From Enterococcus_C asini_A (GTDB lineage: Bacteria; Bacillota; Bacilli; Lactobacillales; Enterococcaceae): a DNA stretch of 64,000 bases. The stretch lies in assembly GCF_031928785.1 (NCBI RefSeq), contig NZ_JARQAL010000003.1. One strand, written 5' to 3'. The notes beneath the pieces are model-generated. The model saw nothing but the letters and a program-made list of their open reading frames with translations, was not told where the DNA came from and did not search any database. Every line of letters starts with the position of its first letter. Position 1 is the stretch's first letter. Position numbers and translations under genes: made by a program. This document shows positions 27,330 through 36,702 of this stretch, in pieces.

Positions 27330-27358
27330 TTGTATAACCGGGACATTTCCCGTAGAAT
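27330..27358 (+). promoter_or_regulatory. Candidate promoter of the rRNA methyltransferase gene
   Basis: TTGTAT (27330-27335) and TAGAAT (27353-27358) are 17 bp apart. The spacer holds a short palindrome CGGGA-CAT-TTCCCG. Confidence 0.5.
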
Positions 27359-27383
27359 GAACAAAGAAAGTTGAGGGATCATT

Positions 27384-28757
27384 ATGAATGAATATCCAGT
27401 AACAAAAAACGAAGAAATTATTACCGAGATTATTGATCTTTCCCATGAAGGTATGGGAATTGCGAAAGTGGATCATTATTTGCTCTTTATTGAAAATGCC
27501 TTGCCTGGTGAAAAAGTCCGGGCTAAAGTCTTGAAAGTCGGCAATAAATTCGGCTTTGCTAAAGTTATGGAGTATGTAACAACCAGTCCAGAACGACAAG
27601 AAGTCACTGATAAAAACTTGCTTGTCACGGGCATTGCCCCACTGGCTCACATGACTTATGAAAGCCAATTATTGTTTAAACAAAAACAAGTCGAAAATGT
27701 GATGCAAAAAATTGCCAAATTACCAAAAGTACCAGTCTTACCAACTATTGGTATGGCAAATCCGGTACAATACCGCAACAAAGCACAAATTCCTGTACGA
27801 AAAATTGATGGCAAATTAGAAACGGGCTTTTTTAGAAAAAATAGCCATACTTTAATTCCTATTGAAGATTTTTATATTCAAGATCCTGCCATTGACAAAG
27901 CCATTCTGGTGATTCGAGATATTTTAGAACGCTTTGGTGTGAAAGCTTACAATGAAACAGCCCATGAAGGTTTCTTACGCCATATTATCATCCGTCGAGG
28001 ACATTATAGCCACGAAATGATGGTGGTGTTAGTAACGAGAAAAGCAAAATTCTTCAAGAGTAAAGAAATTGCCAATGTGATTCATGAAGAATTACCAGAA
28101 GTGGTTTCGGTAATTCAAAATATCAATGAAGAAAAAACCAATGTCATCTTAGGCAAACAAGAAGTGGTCCTTTACGGGAAAGGTTATATTGAAGACCAAT
28201 TGTTAGGAAAAACTTTCCAAATTTCTGCACCTTCATTCTATCAAGTAAATACCCAACAAGCTGAACTCTTATACCAAACCGCTTTTGACTTTGCCCAGTT
28301 AACACCTAGTGATGTGGTAATCGATGCTTATTCTGGAATTGGAACGATTGGTTTGTCCTTGGCGGAGAAAGTGGAACACGTATATGGGGTGGAATCCATT
28401 CCTGAAGCTGTGGAAGATGCCAAGAAAAACGCTAAATTGAACAGTATCGAAAATACTACTTATCTAGTGGGTAAAGCAGAAAAAGTCATGACACAGTGGT
28501 CTCGAGAAGGTTTGAAACCAAATGTGATCTTTGTAGACCCACCTCGTAAAGGATTAGATGCTCGTTTTATCGAAGCTGCTGTAGAATCTGGTTCTGAACG
28601 GATTGTTTACATCTCTTGCAATCCAGCAACTTTAGCCCGAGACGCGAAATTGTTTGCTGAACTTGGTTATGAGATTGAAAAGATTCAACCGGTGGACTTG
28701 TTCCCGCAGACTTATCATGTGGAGTGTGTGGCGCTCTTGACGAAAGTTGAAAAATAA
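27384..28757 (+). CDS. 23S rRNA (uracil-5-)-methyltransferase, RlmCD/RumA type
   Basis: This SAM-dependent enzyme makes 5-methyluridine in 23S rRNA; single Bacillus homologues modify both U747 and U1939. It has 457 residues: an N-terminal TRAM domain (about 10-70), then the TrmA-type methyltransferase with SAM motif DAYSGIGTIGLSL near 313, FVDPPRKGLD near 380, and catalytic Cys in YISCNPATLARD near 406. Only two Cys residues exist in the whole protein, so the 4Fe-4S cluster seen in E. coli RlmD is absent. GAGGG lies just upstream of the ATG. It is monocistronic between terminators. Confidence 0.9.
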   Translation: MNEYPVTKNEEIITEIIDLSHEGMGIAKVDHYLLFIENALPGEKVRAKVLKVGNKFGFAKVMEYVTTSPERQEVTDKNLLVTGIAPLAHMTYESQLLFKQKQVENVMQKIAKLPKVPVLPTIGMANPVQYRNKAQIPVRKIDGKLETGFFRKNSHTLIPIEDFYIQDPAIDKAILVIRDILERFGVKAYNETAHEGFLRHIIIRRGHYSHEMMVVLVTRKAKFFKSKEIANVIHEELPEVVSVIQNINEEKTNVILGKQEVVLYGKGYIEDQLLGKTFQISAPSFYQVNTQQAELLYQTAFDFAQLTPSDVVIDAYSGIGTIGLSLAEKVEHVYGVESIPEAVEDAKKNAKLNSIENTTYLVGKAEKVMTQWSREGLKPNVIFVDPPRKGLDARFIEAAVESGSERIVYISCNPATLARDAKLFAELGYEIEKIQPVDLFPQTYHVECVALLTKVEK

Positions 28758-28797
28758 TCGTTACAAAGATTGATTAGAGTGTTTAATTGAACAGCTT

Positions 28798-28830
28798 AAG
28801 AGTCAGGGCTTGAGGCCGTGACTCTTTTTT
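28798..28830 (+). terminator. Rho-independent terminator of the rRNA methyltransferase gene
   Basis: AAGAGTCA-GGC pairs with GCC-TGACTCTT around a short loop (one mismatch), followed by TTTT. Confidence 0.8.
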
Positions 28831-29354
28831 ATAATACTAAGTCTCACGAGGGTCGTCTTCACGAACTCTTGTAGCTTTTTAATATGAGCGTTAGAAAACT
28901 TCTCAAATAGGAAATAACAAAGCTAGCAAACACGTTGAATACCTTACAGAAGAAATTAGGCTAAGGAAATTAATTACCGTGACTGTATAGAAAACAAGTT
29001 ACTTGCTATACTTAATCATAAGTTAGGTAAGATAGTAGAAAAATAAAAAATGCTATAGAAAAAATGCGTGTCAGCGGTGGATATTGCCAAAATAGTTGTA
29101 CGACTCTATGATAAAAATCATGAAGTTGATTGAAAAGTGTTGCGAGATTTATAAAGAGAAAGTGAGGAAAACTCTAAGCTCTAGCCTGATTGCTCGCATT
29201 TTTTTGTGATGTTGGATCAGGATAGCTCCTATATGCACACCTGAGAATTACTCTTTCTAGTTATCAAAAAAACAAGAGGGAATTAATTGCCGAAGATATT
29301 CAAAAAGCCAATAGTGAAATTCAAGAAATAGTGAGGAATACAGCACATAATTGA
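28831..29354 (+). other. Gene-poor stretch with decayed coding remnants
   Basis: About 520 bp hold no intact gene. Short open pieces look like former coding sequence broken by stops and shifts. One near 28975-29046 reads YRDCIENKLLAILNHKLGK and stops. Another at about 29290-29354 reads EDIQKANSEIQEIVRNTAHN and stops just before the DUF1697 gene. The first, with EYLTEEIRL in another frame just before it, has the helical character of the C-terminus of a MerR- or MarR-like regulator, but the family cannot be fixed. No terminal repeats of a mobile element were seen. Confidence 0.35.
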
Positions 29355-29382
29355 GTAGTAAGTTTAAAAGGGAGGACTTGGA

Positions 29383-29922
29383 ATGGTTCGCTATATTGCT
29401 TTATTAAGAGGAATCAATGTGGGAGGCAACAATAAAATTGCTATGCAAGAATTGAAAGCAGGCTTTGAAGCATTAGGTTTTGAGCAGGTAGTTACACATT
29501 TAAATAGTGGCAATGTGATTTTTTCGGCAAATGATGAAAAAGATTATGAGTTGACAGAGGCAATAAAAGGGATGATTCAAAGTAAATTTGCGTTAGAGAT
29601 ACCCGTTTTAATTATTCCTCAAGAAGAAGTTGTGGAGTTATTGCGAGAAGCTCCTACTTGGTGGGGAAGTGAAGACAAAGAAATTTATGATAATCTGATT
29701 TTTTTGTATCCTGATTTATCTTTTGAGGAATTTTTACAAGAAGTAGGTGTCCCTAATGAAACATATGAAAAAGTTCAACAAGGAAAACAAGCGGTTTTCT
29801 GGTCTTTTATTCGCCAAGAAAAGCAAAAGACCAACTGGTGGACGAAAACCGCTACAGCTCGTATTCGCCAAAAAATTACCATTCGTACAGCAAATACGGT
29901 GCGAAAAATCGCTGAATTGTAA
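29383..29922 (+). CDS. DUF1697 domain protein
   Basis: The 179-residue protein is a typical single-domain DUF1697 member, opening with YIALLRGINVGGNNKIAM and HLNSGNVIFSA, and ending with a basic TARIRQKITIRTANTVRKIAEL. It is soluble, and the family has no assigned biochemical function. GGGAGG lies upstream of the ATG. It sits in a patch of decayed sequence on both sides, which suggests an acquired or variable locus. Confidence 0.88.
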   Translation: MVRYIALLRGINVGGNNKIAMQELKAGFEALGFEQVVTHLNSGNVIFSANDEKDYELTEAIKGMIQSKFALEIPVLIIPQEEVVELLREAPTWWGSEDKEIYDNLIFLYPDLSFEEFLQEVGVPNETYEKVQQGKQAVFWSFIRQEKQKTNWWTKTATARIRQKITIRTANTVRKIAEL

Positions 29923-29958
29923 GATGTAGTAGAGAAAGAGAATTTACCCAGGAGACTT

Positions 29959-30069
29959 GTGAGAAAATTATTTACAATTGATATGAAAGACTACGATATC
30001 AAGGATATACCAAGTAAAAAAGACGAAGCACACCTAGCTAACAGGTTGGCTTCGTCTTTTTTGGACTAA
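29959..30069 (+). pseudogene. Possible N-terminal fragment of a NUDIX-type gene
   Basis: A 36-residue frame starts at GTG 3 nt after AGGAGA and reads VRKLFTIDMKDYDIKDIPS before running into the terminator hairpin. The first 13 residues resemble the N-terminus of certain enterococcal NUDIX hydrolases (KLFxIDxKDYD), but no NUDIX box follows. If the likeness is real, the rest of the gene has been lost. The call rests on a short pattern and may be chance. Confidence 0.25.
30016..30062. terminator. Terminator between the DUF1697 and ade genes
   Basis: AAAAAAGACGAAGC (30016-30029) pairs with GCTTCGTCTTTTTT (30049-30062); the T- and A-runs allow use from both sides. Confidence 0.82.
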
Positions 30070-30075
30070 ATTCTC

Positions 30076-31812
30076 TTAGTTATGGTTAATATCTGTTAAA
30101 GCGAATTCGCTAAAGGAGAAAAGTCCCATATCGGTTATTTTTAACTCAGGAATTACGGATAAAGTTAAAAAGGATAAGGTTAAAAAGGGATCGAAGTCTG
30201 GGCTTGCTCCAAGTTTGCGAGATTCTTTGGTTAAAGTGACCAGTCGCTGGTAAGTTGTTTGGTAACCTAGAGTAGACATTATGCCCCCGATGGCTAGTGG
30301 TAGACAGGCTAGCTCTTCTTGGTTATTGACAGCAATCATACCACCGCCGATTTCCAATAGACGATTCACCGCAAAGAGCATATCCTCATCGTTAGTGCCT
30401 ACTACGACGATATTATGGGAATCGTGAGAAATGCTAGTAGCCAAAGCCCCAGCTTTTAGTTCAAAGCCTTTGACAATGCCAAGGCCGATGTTTCCGGTGT
30501 GTTTATGACGCTCCACTACGGCAATCTTTAAGAAATCATCTATAGTAGAAGGGACAAAGCAACCATTTTCTCTTGTGATTGGAGCTATTAATTCTTTTGT
30601 GAGTAAACGATTGGGGATAATTTCGATAATTTTTCCTTGCTCACCTGTAAGTTTAAGTTCAAAACTTTTTTTGTCTAAAGGTGTGGCATTCATTTTAGGT
30701 AATTCAGTTAGTAATTTATTTTCAGACGCTTTTGGGAAAAGTTCATTGACTAATGCTTCTTTCGTTTTGACTAATTGGCCTTTGACAAAAACTTCATGAA
30801 TTGGCAAAGTGGTTAAATCATCGGTAAAGAAAAAGTCTGCTTGATAGCCCGGCGCAATGGCCCCTAGTGTGTTCAAATGGAAACATTCTGCGGCATTTAA
30901 AGTTGCCATTTGAATAGCTAACAATGGATCCAACCCTTGTTTAATCGCTAGGCGCAAAATATGATCGATGGAACCTTTTTCTAGTAAATCATCAATTAAG
31001 GTGTCGTCGGTGACAAAGACACAGCGTCGAGCAGTTTTTTCTGTCACCACAGGAAGTAAGGCAGTTAAATCCTTTGCCACGGTACCTTCTCGAATCATTA
31101 AATACATCCCCAGGTCTAAACGTTCTTGTGCTTCTTTTACGGTTACAGCTTCGTGATCGGTACGAATTTGAGTCGCTGGATAGACAGTTAAATCTTCGGC
31201 ATTAATTCCTGCAGCATGGCCATCAATGACCCCACCGGCTTTTTGGATAGCGGCAATTTTTTCCATGATGTCTTGTTCAGTATTGGCTACCGCTTGATAG
31301 TTCATGACTTCAGCTAGTCCTAACACTTCAGTTTCTTGCATAAAAGGGGCTAAGGCATCGGCATTTAAAGTTGCGCCATTCGTTTCAAAAGGAGTTACCG
31401 GCACGCAAGAAGGAAGCATAGTAAACAGATTCATAGGGGTGGCTTTTGCATCGGCAATCATGTATTCAAGCCCTGTTACTCCTGCGATATTGGCAATTTC
31501 ATGAGGGTCAGTAATAGCAGTGGTTACGCCATGGAGCAGTAGGACTTTGGCAAATTCGTGGGGTGGCAGCAGGGAACTTTCTATATGCACATGAGCTTCG
31601 ATTAAGCCGGGAACGATGTATTTCCCTTGGGCGTCAATCACTTGCTGACCATCATAACTGCCTAGACCGACAATCATCCCGTTTTTAATCGCAATATCTG
31701 TTTCCATTATTTTCCGTGTAAAGACGTTGACCACTTTCCCGTTTTTGATGACGACGTCGGCAGGGATTTTTTTGGCACTGGCTTGAACTCTTTCAATCAA
31801 CTCACTAGACAT
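30076..31812 (-). CDS. ade: Adenine deaminase
   Basis: This metal-dependent amidohydrolase converts adenine to hypoxanthine plus ammonia for purine salvage. The 578 residues include the metal-binding HxH in GLIEAHVHIESS near 71-79, TDPHEIANIAG near 106, DGHAAG near 197, and the family C-terminal region with ATSISHDSHNIVVVG near 435 and NRLLEIGGGMIAV near 460. AGGAGG lies 8 nt before the ATG. The gene is monocistronic. No purine riboswitch aptamer was found in the short region upstream (31813-31925). Confidence 0.94.
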   Translation of the reverse strand: MSSELIERVQASAKKIPADVVIKNGKVVNVFTRKIMETDIAIKNGMIVGLGSYDGQQVIDAQGKYIVPGLIEAHVHIESSLLPPHEFAKVLLLHGVTTAITDPHEIANIAGVTGLEYMIADAKATPMNLFTMLPSCVPVTPFETNGATLNADALAPFMQETEVLGLAEVMNYQAVANTEQDIMEKIAAIQKAGGVIDGHAAGINAEDLTVYPATQIRTDHEAVTVKEAQERLDLGMYLMIREGTVAKDLTALLPVVTEKTARRCVFVTDDTLIDDLLEKGSIDHILRLAIKQGLDPLLAIQMATLNAAECFHLNTLGAIAPGYQADFFFTDDLTTLPIHEVFVKGQLVKTKEALVNELFPKASENKLLTELPKMNATPLDKKSFELKLTGEQGKIIEIIPNRLLTKELIAPITRENGCFVPSTIDDFLKIAVVERHKHTGNIGLGIVKGFELKAGALATSISHDSHNIVVVGTNDEDMLFAVNRLLEIGGGMIAVNNQEELACLPLAIGGIMSTLGYQTTYQRLVTLTKESRKLGASPDFDPFLTLSFLTLSVIPELKITDMGLFSFSEFALTDINHN

Positions 31813-31924
31813 AAATAAAGCCTCCTATGAGAAATATTTTTGTCAGTATAACATAGGCGAATGTGGATAGAAAGAAGCTTTAAAGAGTTCTAAGTCTGTT
31901 ATGGAAAAGGGCACTTTCCTAATA

Positions 31925-31963
31925 GAAAAAACTGGTTTCCAAATATTTCTTGGAAGCCAGTTT
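31925..31963 (-). terminator. Terminator of the scrB-scrR operon
   Basis: On the minus strand AAACTGGCTTCCAA pairs with TTGGAAACCAGTTT, followed by more T residues. It directly follows the regulator stop codon. Confidence 0.78.
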
Positions 31964-31971
31964 AAGAATCA

Positions 31972-32955
31972 TTAAGTTGTCTCTCCTTGAATCAATTTCA
32001 CCGGCAAAAGGTAATGGCTTTCCAAGGTTTTTTCTGGGTCTTGCACACGTTGTAATAACAGATCAATTAAGACATCTGCATAATCAGAAATCGGTTGAGC
32101 CATTGTAGTCAGTTGAGGAAAGTAGTTTTGGATGAGTTTCGTACCATCATAGCCAATAATTTTTAATTGTTCCGGCACGGCAATCTGAGACTTTTGACAT
32201 TGATTCGCCACTAAAATTGCGGTTAAATCATCGGTACAAAAGAGGCCATCAATATCTTCATTTTCCAAAATTCGTTTGATTTCCAATTTTTTCAATGTGG
32301 TGGATTGAGCCAGTGAATGAAAGGAAAAGACTTGAGGTTCCAAGTCATGCGCCTTTAAAAAGGCCAAATAGCCATTTAACCGTTCGTTAGTGGGAGAGTC
32401 TGATTCTTGAGAGCCAGTCATGATGGCGATTTTGCGGGCACCTCTTAAATAGAGATTTTCCGTAGCCAAAAAGCCTCCTTGAAAATTATCACTCCCTACA
32501 ATCGGAATCCCATCTGCAAGGTAACGGTCAAAAGACACAATGGGCAAGTCCAGATCTTCGTATTCTTCAATGCCTAAATTGTGGGCACCAGCAATAATGC
32601 CATCGACTTTATTGGCGGCTAGCATATTGAGATAGCTGCGTTCTTTTTCTTTATTGTGGGCACTGTCACATAAAATCGTGCGATAATCCATTTCAAATAA
32701 TTTCCGCTCGATTTTTTCCACTAGCTCACCGTAAAAAGGGTTGGCCACCGTGGGAAAAATCAAACCCACTAGTTGGGTATTTTTTCCTTGAAGAGACCGA
32801 GCGAGGCTATTGGGTTGGTAGTTTAATTCTTTCATGGCGGCCTGAACTTTGTCGATGGTCTTTTGACTTAGGGAACCGTAATTATTAATCACCCGGGAAA
32901 CTGTGGTGGCTGAAACTCCCGCCAATTTTGCCACATCCGTCAATTTAATTGCCAT
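31972..32955 (-). CDS. scrR: LacI-family sucrose operon repressor
   Basis: The 327-residue protein has a LacI headpiece (KLTDVAKLAGVSATTVSRVIN, about 4-24, and the hinge SLARSLQG near 50) and a periplasmic-binding-type sugar domain. It is expected to repress the sucrose genes and respond to a sucrose-derived sugar phosphate. The ATG at 32955 is chosen because AAAGGA lies about 9 nt before it and LacI proteins start just before the first helix; an ATG three codons earlier overlaps the scrB stop as ATGA. It is co-transcribed with scrB. Two LacI-type palindromes in the scrB-scrA intergenic region are its probable sites. The name follows from context. Confidence 0.87.
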   Translation of the reverse strand: MAIKLTDVAKLAGVSATTVSRVINNYGSLSQKTIDKVQAAMKELNYQPNSLARSLQGKNTQLVGLIFPTVANPFYGELVEKIERKLFEMDYRTILCDSAHNKEKERSYLNMLAANKVDGIIAGAHNLGIEEYEDLDLPIVSFDRYLADGIPIVGSDNFQGGFLATENLYLRGARKIAIMTGSQESDSPTNERLNGYLAFLKAHDLEPQVFSFHSLAQSTTLKKLEIKRILENEDIDGLFCTDDLTAILVANQCQKSQIAVPEQLKIIGYDGTKLIQNYFPQLTTMAQPISDYADVLIDLLLQRVQDPEKTLESHYLLPVKLIQGETT

Positions 32956-32960
32956 ATTTT

Positions 32961-34442
32961 TCATCCTTTGTTTGTCGTCATATCCCGCAATGGCCAATAG
33001 TTTCCGGTAAAGTTTTGCTCACAAGTAATCTGACATTTTTTTTGCCCTTCAAGGGGGAAGACTCGTGCTGTGGCAGTTTGTGCCCCATCATTAATGAAAA
33101 TTTCTACTAAAGAGTGATCCACAAAAATTCTCAGGTTAACTGCACCTGGTTCAATGGAAAAACTACGGGTTGTCCCATATTCTTCAGCAAAACAGATACC
33201 GGTCTGACCGCGGTCTAATTGTATTTTACCACGGAGGCTGTCAAAGGAAAGAGAAAAACCGCTATTTTCCTCATCGGCAAACAAATGAACTTCACCTGTT
33301 GAGCCAGCTTCAAATTCTAATAATACTTCATACTGATTTTTATCCGGTGTAAATTCTTTATGGCTTAAAGAGAGAGGGGTTCCGGCACCTTGCCGCAAAG
33401 CTTTCATCTCTGCCACGGGATTTTGATACAAATGCCCGTCTTTTATCACACATTCTTTGACCTGACTTAAACAATGGGCCCAGCCTTCGTTATCAGTGGG
33501 GTAGTCAATTTCTGGTAGACCCACCCAGCTAATGGTTAGACAACGGCCGTCTGGTGCCATAAAGCCTTGCGTAGCATACACATCGAAGCCTTCATCTAAG
33601 TTTTTGATTTCACTGGGTTGGCGCAATGCATTATCCTTTAGAGAATAGCCTGCAGCGGTAACGTAAGTATTGGGATAAATATTTTGATAGTTGCAAATAG
33701 CCGGATCCATTCCTTGAGGGCAAAATAATAACAACGCCCCCTGATCAAACAACAATAAGTTTGGACACTCTACCATAAAGCCTAGTTTCTCATTAGTAAA
33801 ATGAAGCTCTCCGCATAAATCCCAGTGTAATAAGTCTTCGCTAAAATAAGTCAGCACTTGGCCGACTTCTGACTTGTCTTGCGCGCCAATCACCATTAAA
33901 TAGCCATCTTGATAAGGGATGATTTGAGGGTCGCGAAATTCCTCTGTGTAACCTATAGGCGGGTTGGCCAATAATGGTTCTGATATTTTTTCGATCGTGC
34001 CATTTTGATCCATAAAAGCACCTAGTTGATAAGAATGACGATGCCAGTCTTGGTTGCGCACATTTCCTGTATAAGCGAGAAAGAGTCGATCTTTATAGGG
34101 TAGGGCTGAGCCTGAGTAAACACCGTGACTGTCGTAATCTCCCGTAGGCATTAGTTTAAGTCCTTCATTTTGCCAGTCTATCAAATTATCCGAAGTGACG
34201 TGATACCATGATTTCAATCCGTGAACCGGTCCAAAGGGATAGGCCTGATAAAAAAGCTGCCATTTTCCATCATAATAGGAAAAACCGTTGGGATCATTTA
34301 ATAAACCTGTCACCGGCTGTACGTGATAACCTAGGCGCCAAGCAGAAGTTGCGACTTGTTGTTTCAAGTCGTTTTTATATTTTGGTGACCACTGATCATA
34401 GGATTGATAGCGTTGTGTTCTGGTCCAATCGTTTTTATTCAT
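32961..34442 (-). CDS. scrB: Sucrose-6-phosphate hydrolase (GH32)
   Basis: This cytoplasmic enzyme splits sucrose 6-phosphate, delivered by the PTS, into glucose 6-phosphate and fructose. It has 493 residues and no signal peptide. The GH32 marks are all there: nucleophile Asp in GLLNDPNGFSYY near 47, FRDPQI (transition-state Asp) near 168, and the acid/base Glu in MVECPNLL near 226, followed by the C-terminal beta-sandwich. GAGGAG lies 7 nt before the ATG. It is divergent from scrA and followed by scrR with a 4-nt-type overlap. Confidence 0.94.
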   Translation of the reverse strand: MNKNDWTRTQRYQSYDQWSPKYKNDLKQQVATSAWRLGYHVQPVTGLLNDPNGFSYYDGKWQLFYQAYPFGPVHGLKSWYHVTSDNLIDWQNEGLKLMPTGDYDSHGVYSGSALPYKDRLFLAYTGNVRNQDWHRHSYQLGAFMDQNGTIEKISEPLLANPPIGYTEEFRDPQIIPYQDGYLMVIGAQDKSEVGQVLTYFSEDLLHWDLCGELHFTNEKLGFMVECPNLLLFDQGALLLFCPQGMDPAICNYQNIYPNTYVTAAGYSLKDNALRQPSEIKNLDEGFDVYATQGFMAPDGRCLTISWVGLPEIDYPTDNEGWAHCLSQVKECVIKDGHLYQNPVAEMKALRQGAGTPLSLSHKEFTPDKNQYEVLLEFEAGSTGEVHLFADEENSGFSLSFDSLRGKIQLDRGQTGICFAEEYGTTRSFSIEPGAVNLRIFVDHSLVEIFINDGAQTATARVFPLEGQKKCQITCEQNFTGNYWPLRDMTTNKG

Positions 34443-34475
34443 TTGATTACTCCTCGTAAGCGTATTCTTGTCATT

Positions 34476-34514
34476 ATCATAAGGCCATTTGAATAAAATG
34501 TCAAACGTATAACA
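34476..34514 (-). promoter_or_regulatory. scrB promoter with LacI-type operator over the -35 box
   Basis: On the minus strand TTGACA (34504-34499), a 17-bp spacer and TATGAT (34481-34476) form a strong promoter. The -35 box is inside the operator TGTCAAACGTATAACA (34499-34514 on plus), with the central CG expected of LacI-family sites. Confidence 0.75.
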
Positions 34515-34627
34515 AAAAGAAGCAAAGGGAAATCATCATTTAATTGCAATCCCGTGTTACAAAGGGTATTAATAGCAATGAACACCTAACATTCAGAGTA
34601 GAATCATCAATTTTTTCAAAATAAAAT

Positions 34628-34688
34628 TTGATAAACGTTTGACAATTTAAAAATCCCGTGGCATACTAAAGTCAGAAAAACGGTTTCA
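34628..34688 (+). promoter_or_regulatory. scrA promoter with operator and candidate cre site
   Basis: TTGACA (34639-34644), 17 bp and CATACT (34662-34667) form the promoter. The operator TTGATAAACGTTTGACAA (34628-34645) covers the -35 box; its complement is nearly the same sequence as the scrB operator. GAAAAACGGTTTCA (34675-34688), just downstream of the -10 box, matches the catabolite-responsive element consensus at about 12 of 14 positions, so CcpA roadblock repression is plausible. Confidence 0.7.
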
Positions 34689-34740
34689 TTCATACGGCTT
34701 GATTTGTCTCGGGCAAGTCAATCAAAAGGAGGAAAAGGAA

Positions 34741-36702
34741 ATGAATCATAAAAAAGTAGCGGAGGAGATTAGTAACGCATTAGGAGAAGGCAATGTACAG
34801 GCAGCTGCCCATTGTGCTACCCGACTGCGACTCGTTTTAAAGGACAATGGTAAGGTCAATCAAAAGGCATTGGATGCCAATGATGGTGTCAAAGGAACTT
34901 TTATGGCTAACGATCAATTTCAAATTATCATCGGCGCCGGAGATGTAAATAAGGTTTATGATGAGTTTGTAAAAATCACTGGAGTCAAAGAAGCTTCTAC
35001 AGCAGATTTAAAAGCAGTTGCAGGGGCTAACAAAAAGAACAATCCGATTATGGCATTTATTAAAGTCCTTTCCGATATTTTTGTACCGATTGTACCGGCC
35101 TTAGTTGCTGGTGGTTTATTAATGGCGATTAACAATGTGCTGACAGCCCAGAATTTATTTGGTCCTCAGTCAGTAGTAGAAATGTTCCCAGCAGTGACAG
35201 ATTTTGCAAGTATTATCAATCTTTTAGCTTCTGCACCTTTTGCTTTTCTACCTATATTAGTTGGTTTTTCTGCTACTCGTCGCTTTGGCGGAAATCCTTA
35301 CCTAGGCGCAGCCATGGCCATGGCTATGGTTATGCCAGATTTGATTAATGGTTATGGCGTGGCCAATGCTATTGCCGATGGTACTATGCCGTATTGGAAT
35401 ATCTTTGGTATGGAAGTCGCACAAGCTGGCTATCAAGGTTCTGTGTTGCCGGTTTTAGCAGTCTCTTGGATTTTAGCGACGTTAGAGAAATTTTTCCATA
35501 AACGCTTGGCCAGCGCTTTTGACTTCACCTTTACACCGATGCTTGCCATTATTATTACAGGATTTTTGACTTTTACGATTGTAGGTCCAATGATGCGTAC
35601 AGTGGGGGATGGCTTGACTTACGGTTTAACGTGGCTATATGACACCACTGGAGCAGTTGGTCTAGGTATTTTCGGGTTATTCTATTCACCAATTGTCATT
35701 ACGGGATTGCACCAAAGTTTTCCGGCCATTGAAACTACTTTGTTGGCAGATGTAGCCAATACTGGCGGTTCCTTTATTTTCCCAGTAGCCTCCATGGCGA
35801 ATATTGGTCAAGGGGCAGCAACATTAGCCATTATGTTATTAACTAAAAATCAAAAGCAAAAAAGTTTGGCTACTTCAGCCAGTGTTTCAGCGCTATTAGG
35901 AATTACTGAACCGGCGATTTTCGGGGTGAACTTGAAACTGAAATTTCCTTTTATTTGCGGGATGATTGCTTCAGCCGTTGCCTCTGTCTTTATTGGGCTG
36001 TTCCACGTTTTATCCGTAGCTATGGGGCCTGCTAGTGTGATTGGATTTATCTCCATTGCACCCCAATCCATTCCTTACTTTATGATCGGGGTTGTGATTA
36101 GTCTCTTTGTAGGTTTTACTACGACTTATCTTTACGGGAAAAAGCACAGTGAATTGTTTGTAGTAGAAGGAGCAGAAGCTGACGGGGAAGTGGCCGTGGC
36201 AATCAATGCTGATCCTGAAAGTAACGCCGCACCTAAAGATGAAGTGATTGCAGCAGTGGTCAGTGGCAAAGTTTTGCCATTAAGTGATGTGAAGGATCCC
36301 GTTTTTTCAAAAGAAATGATGGGAAAAGGTTTGGCAATCACACCTGAAGCTAACACCGTCTATGCCCCAGCAGATGGTGAGTTAACTGTAGTTTATGATA
36401 CTAAACATGCCTATGGGCTGAAAACGAATCAAGGAGCAGAAGTGCTGATTCACCTTGGAATTGATACAGTAAACTTGAAAGGACAAGGTTTTACTTCCAC
36501 TAAAAAAGTGGGGGACTTGGTAAGAAAAGGCGATATTTTAGGCACTTTTGACTTAGACAAATTAAAACAAGCCGGCTTCGATATGACCGTTATGGAAATC
36601 ATCACGAACACGCAAGCTTATGGAGATGTGGCAGTTTTAGATAAAACGACTGTTTCTGGCGGGGAAGATATTTTAGCAGTGAGTGAAACAAATGATAACT
36701 AA
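34741..36702 (+). CDS. scrA: Sucrose-type PTS permease EIIBCA
   Basis: It imports sucrose and phosphorylates it at the glucose 6-position. The 653-residue protein has EIIB first (phospho-Cys near 25 in AAHCATRLRLVL), a membrane EIIC from about 105 to 470, and a C-terminal glucose-type EIIA from about 500, with phospho-His in VLIHLGIDTVNLKG. The ATG at 34741 follows AAAGGAGGAAAAGG; the frame is open further up but without support. Sucrose specificity is inferred from the divergent scrB and scrR; related permeases take up trehalose or beta-glucosides. The next gene overlaps its end. Confidence 0.9.
   Translation: MNHKKVAEEISNALGEGNVQAAAHCATRLRLVLKDNGKVNQKALDANDGVKGTFMANDQFQIIIGAGDVNKVYDEFVKITGVKEASTADLKAVAGANKKNNPIMAFIKVLSDIFVPIVPALVAGGLLMAINNVLTAQNLFGPQSVVEMFPAVTDFASIINLLASAPFAFLPILVGFSATRRFGGNPYLGAAMAMAMVMPDLINGYGVANAIADGTMPYWNIFGMEVAQAGYQGSVLPVLAVSWILATLEKFFHKRLASAFDFTFTPMLAIIITGFLTFTIVGPMMRTVGDGLTYGLTWLYDTTGAVGLGIFGLFYSPIVITGLHQSFPAIETTLLADVANTGGSFIFPVASMANIGQGAATLAIMLLTKNQKQKSLATSASVSALLGITEPAIFGVNLKLKFPFICGMIASAVASVFIGLFHVLSVAMGPASVIGFISIAPQSIPYFMIGVVISLFVGFTTTYLYGKKHSELFVVEGAEADGEVAVAINADPESNAAPKDEVIAAVVSGKVLPLSDVKDPVFSKEMMGKGLAITPEANTVYAPADGELTVVYDTKHAYGLKTNQGAEVLIHLGIDTVNLKGQGFTSTKKVGDLVRKGDILGTFDLDKLKQAGFDMTVMEIITNTQAYGDVAVLDKTTVSGGEDILAVSETNDN

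Noticed and set aside
31813..31925. Purine riboswitch upstream of ade
   Set aside because: The short region lacks the three-helix aptamer pattern and its conserved loop bases.
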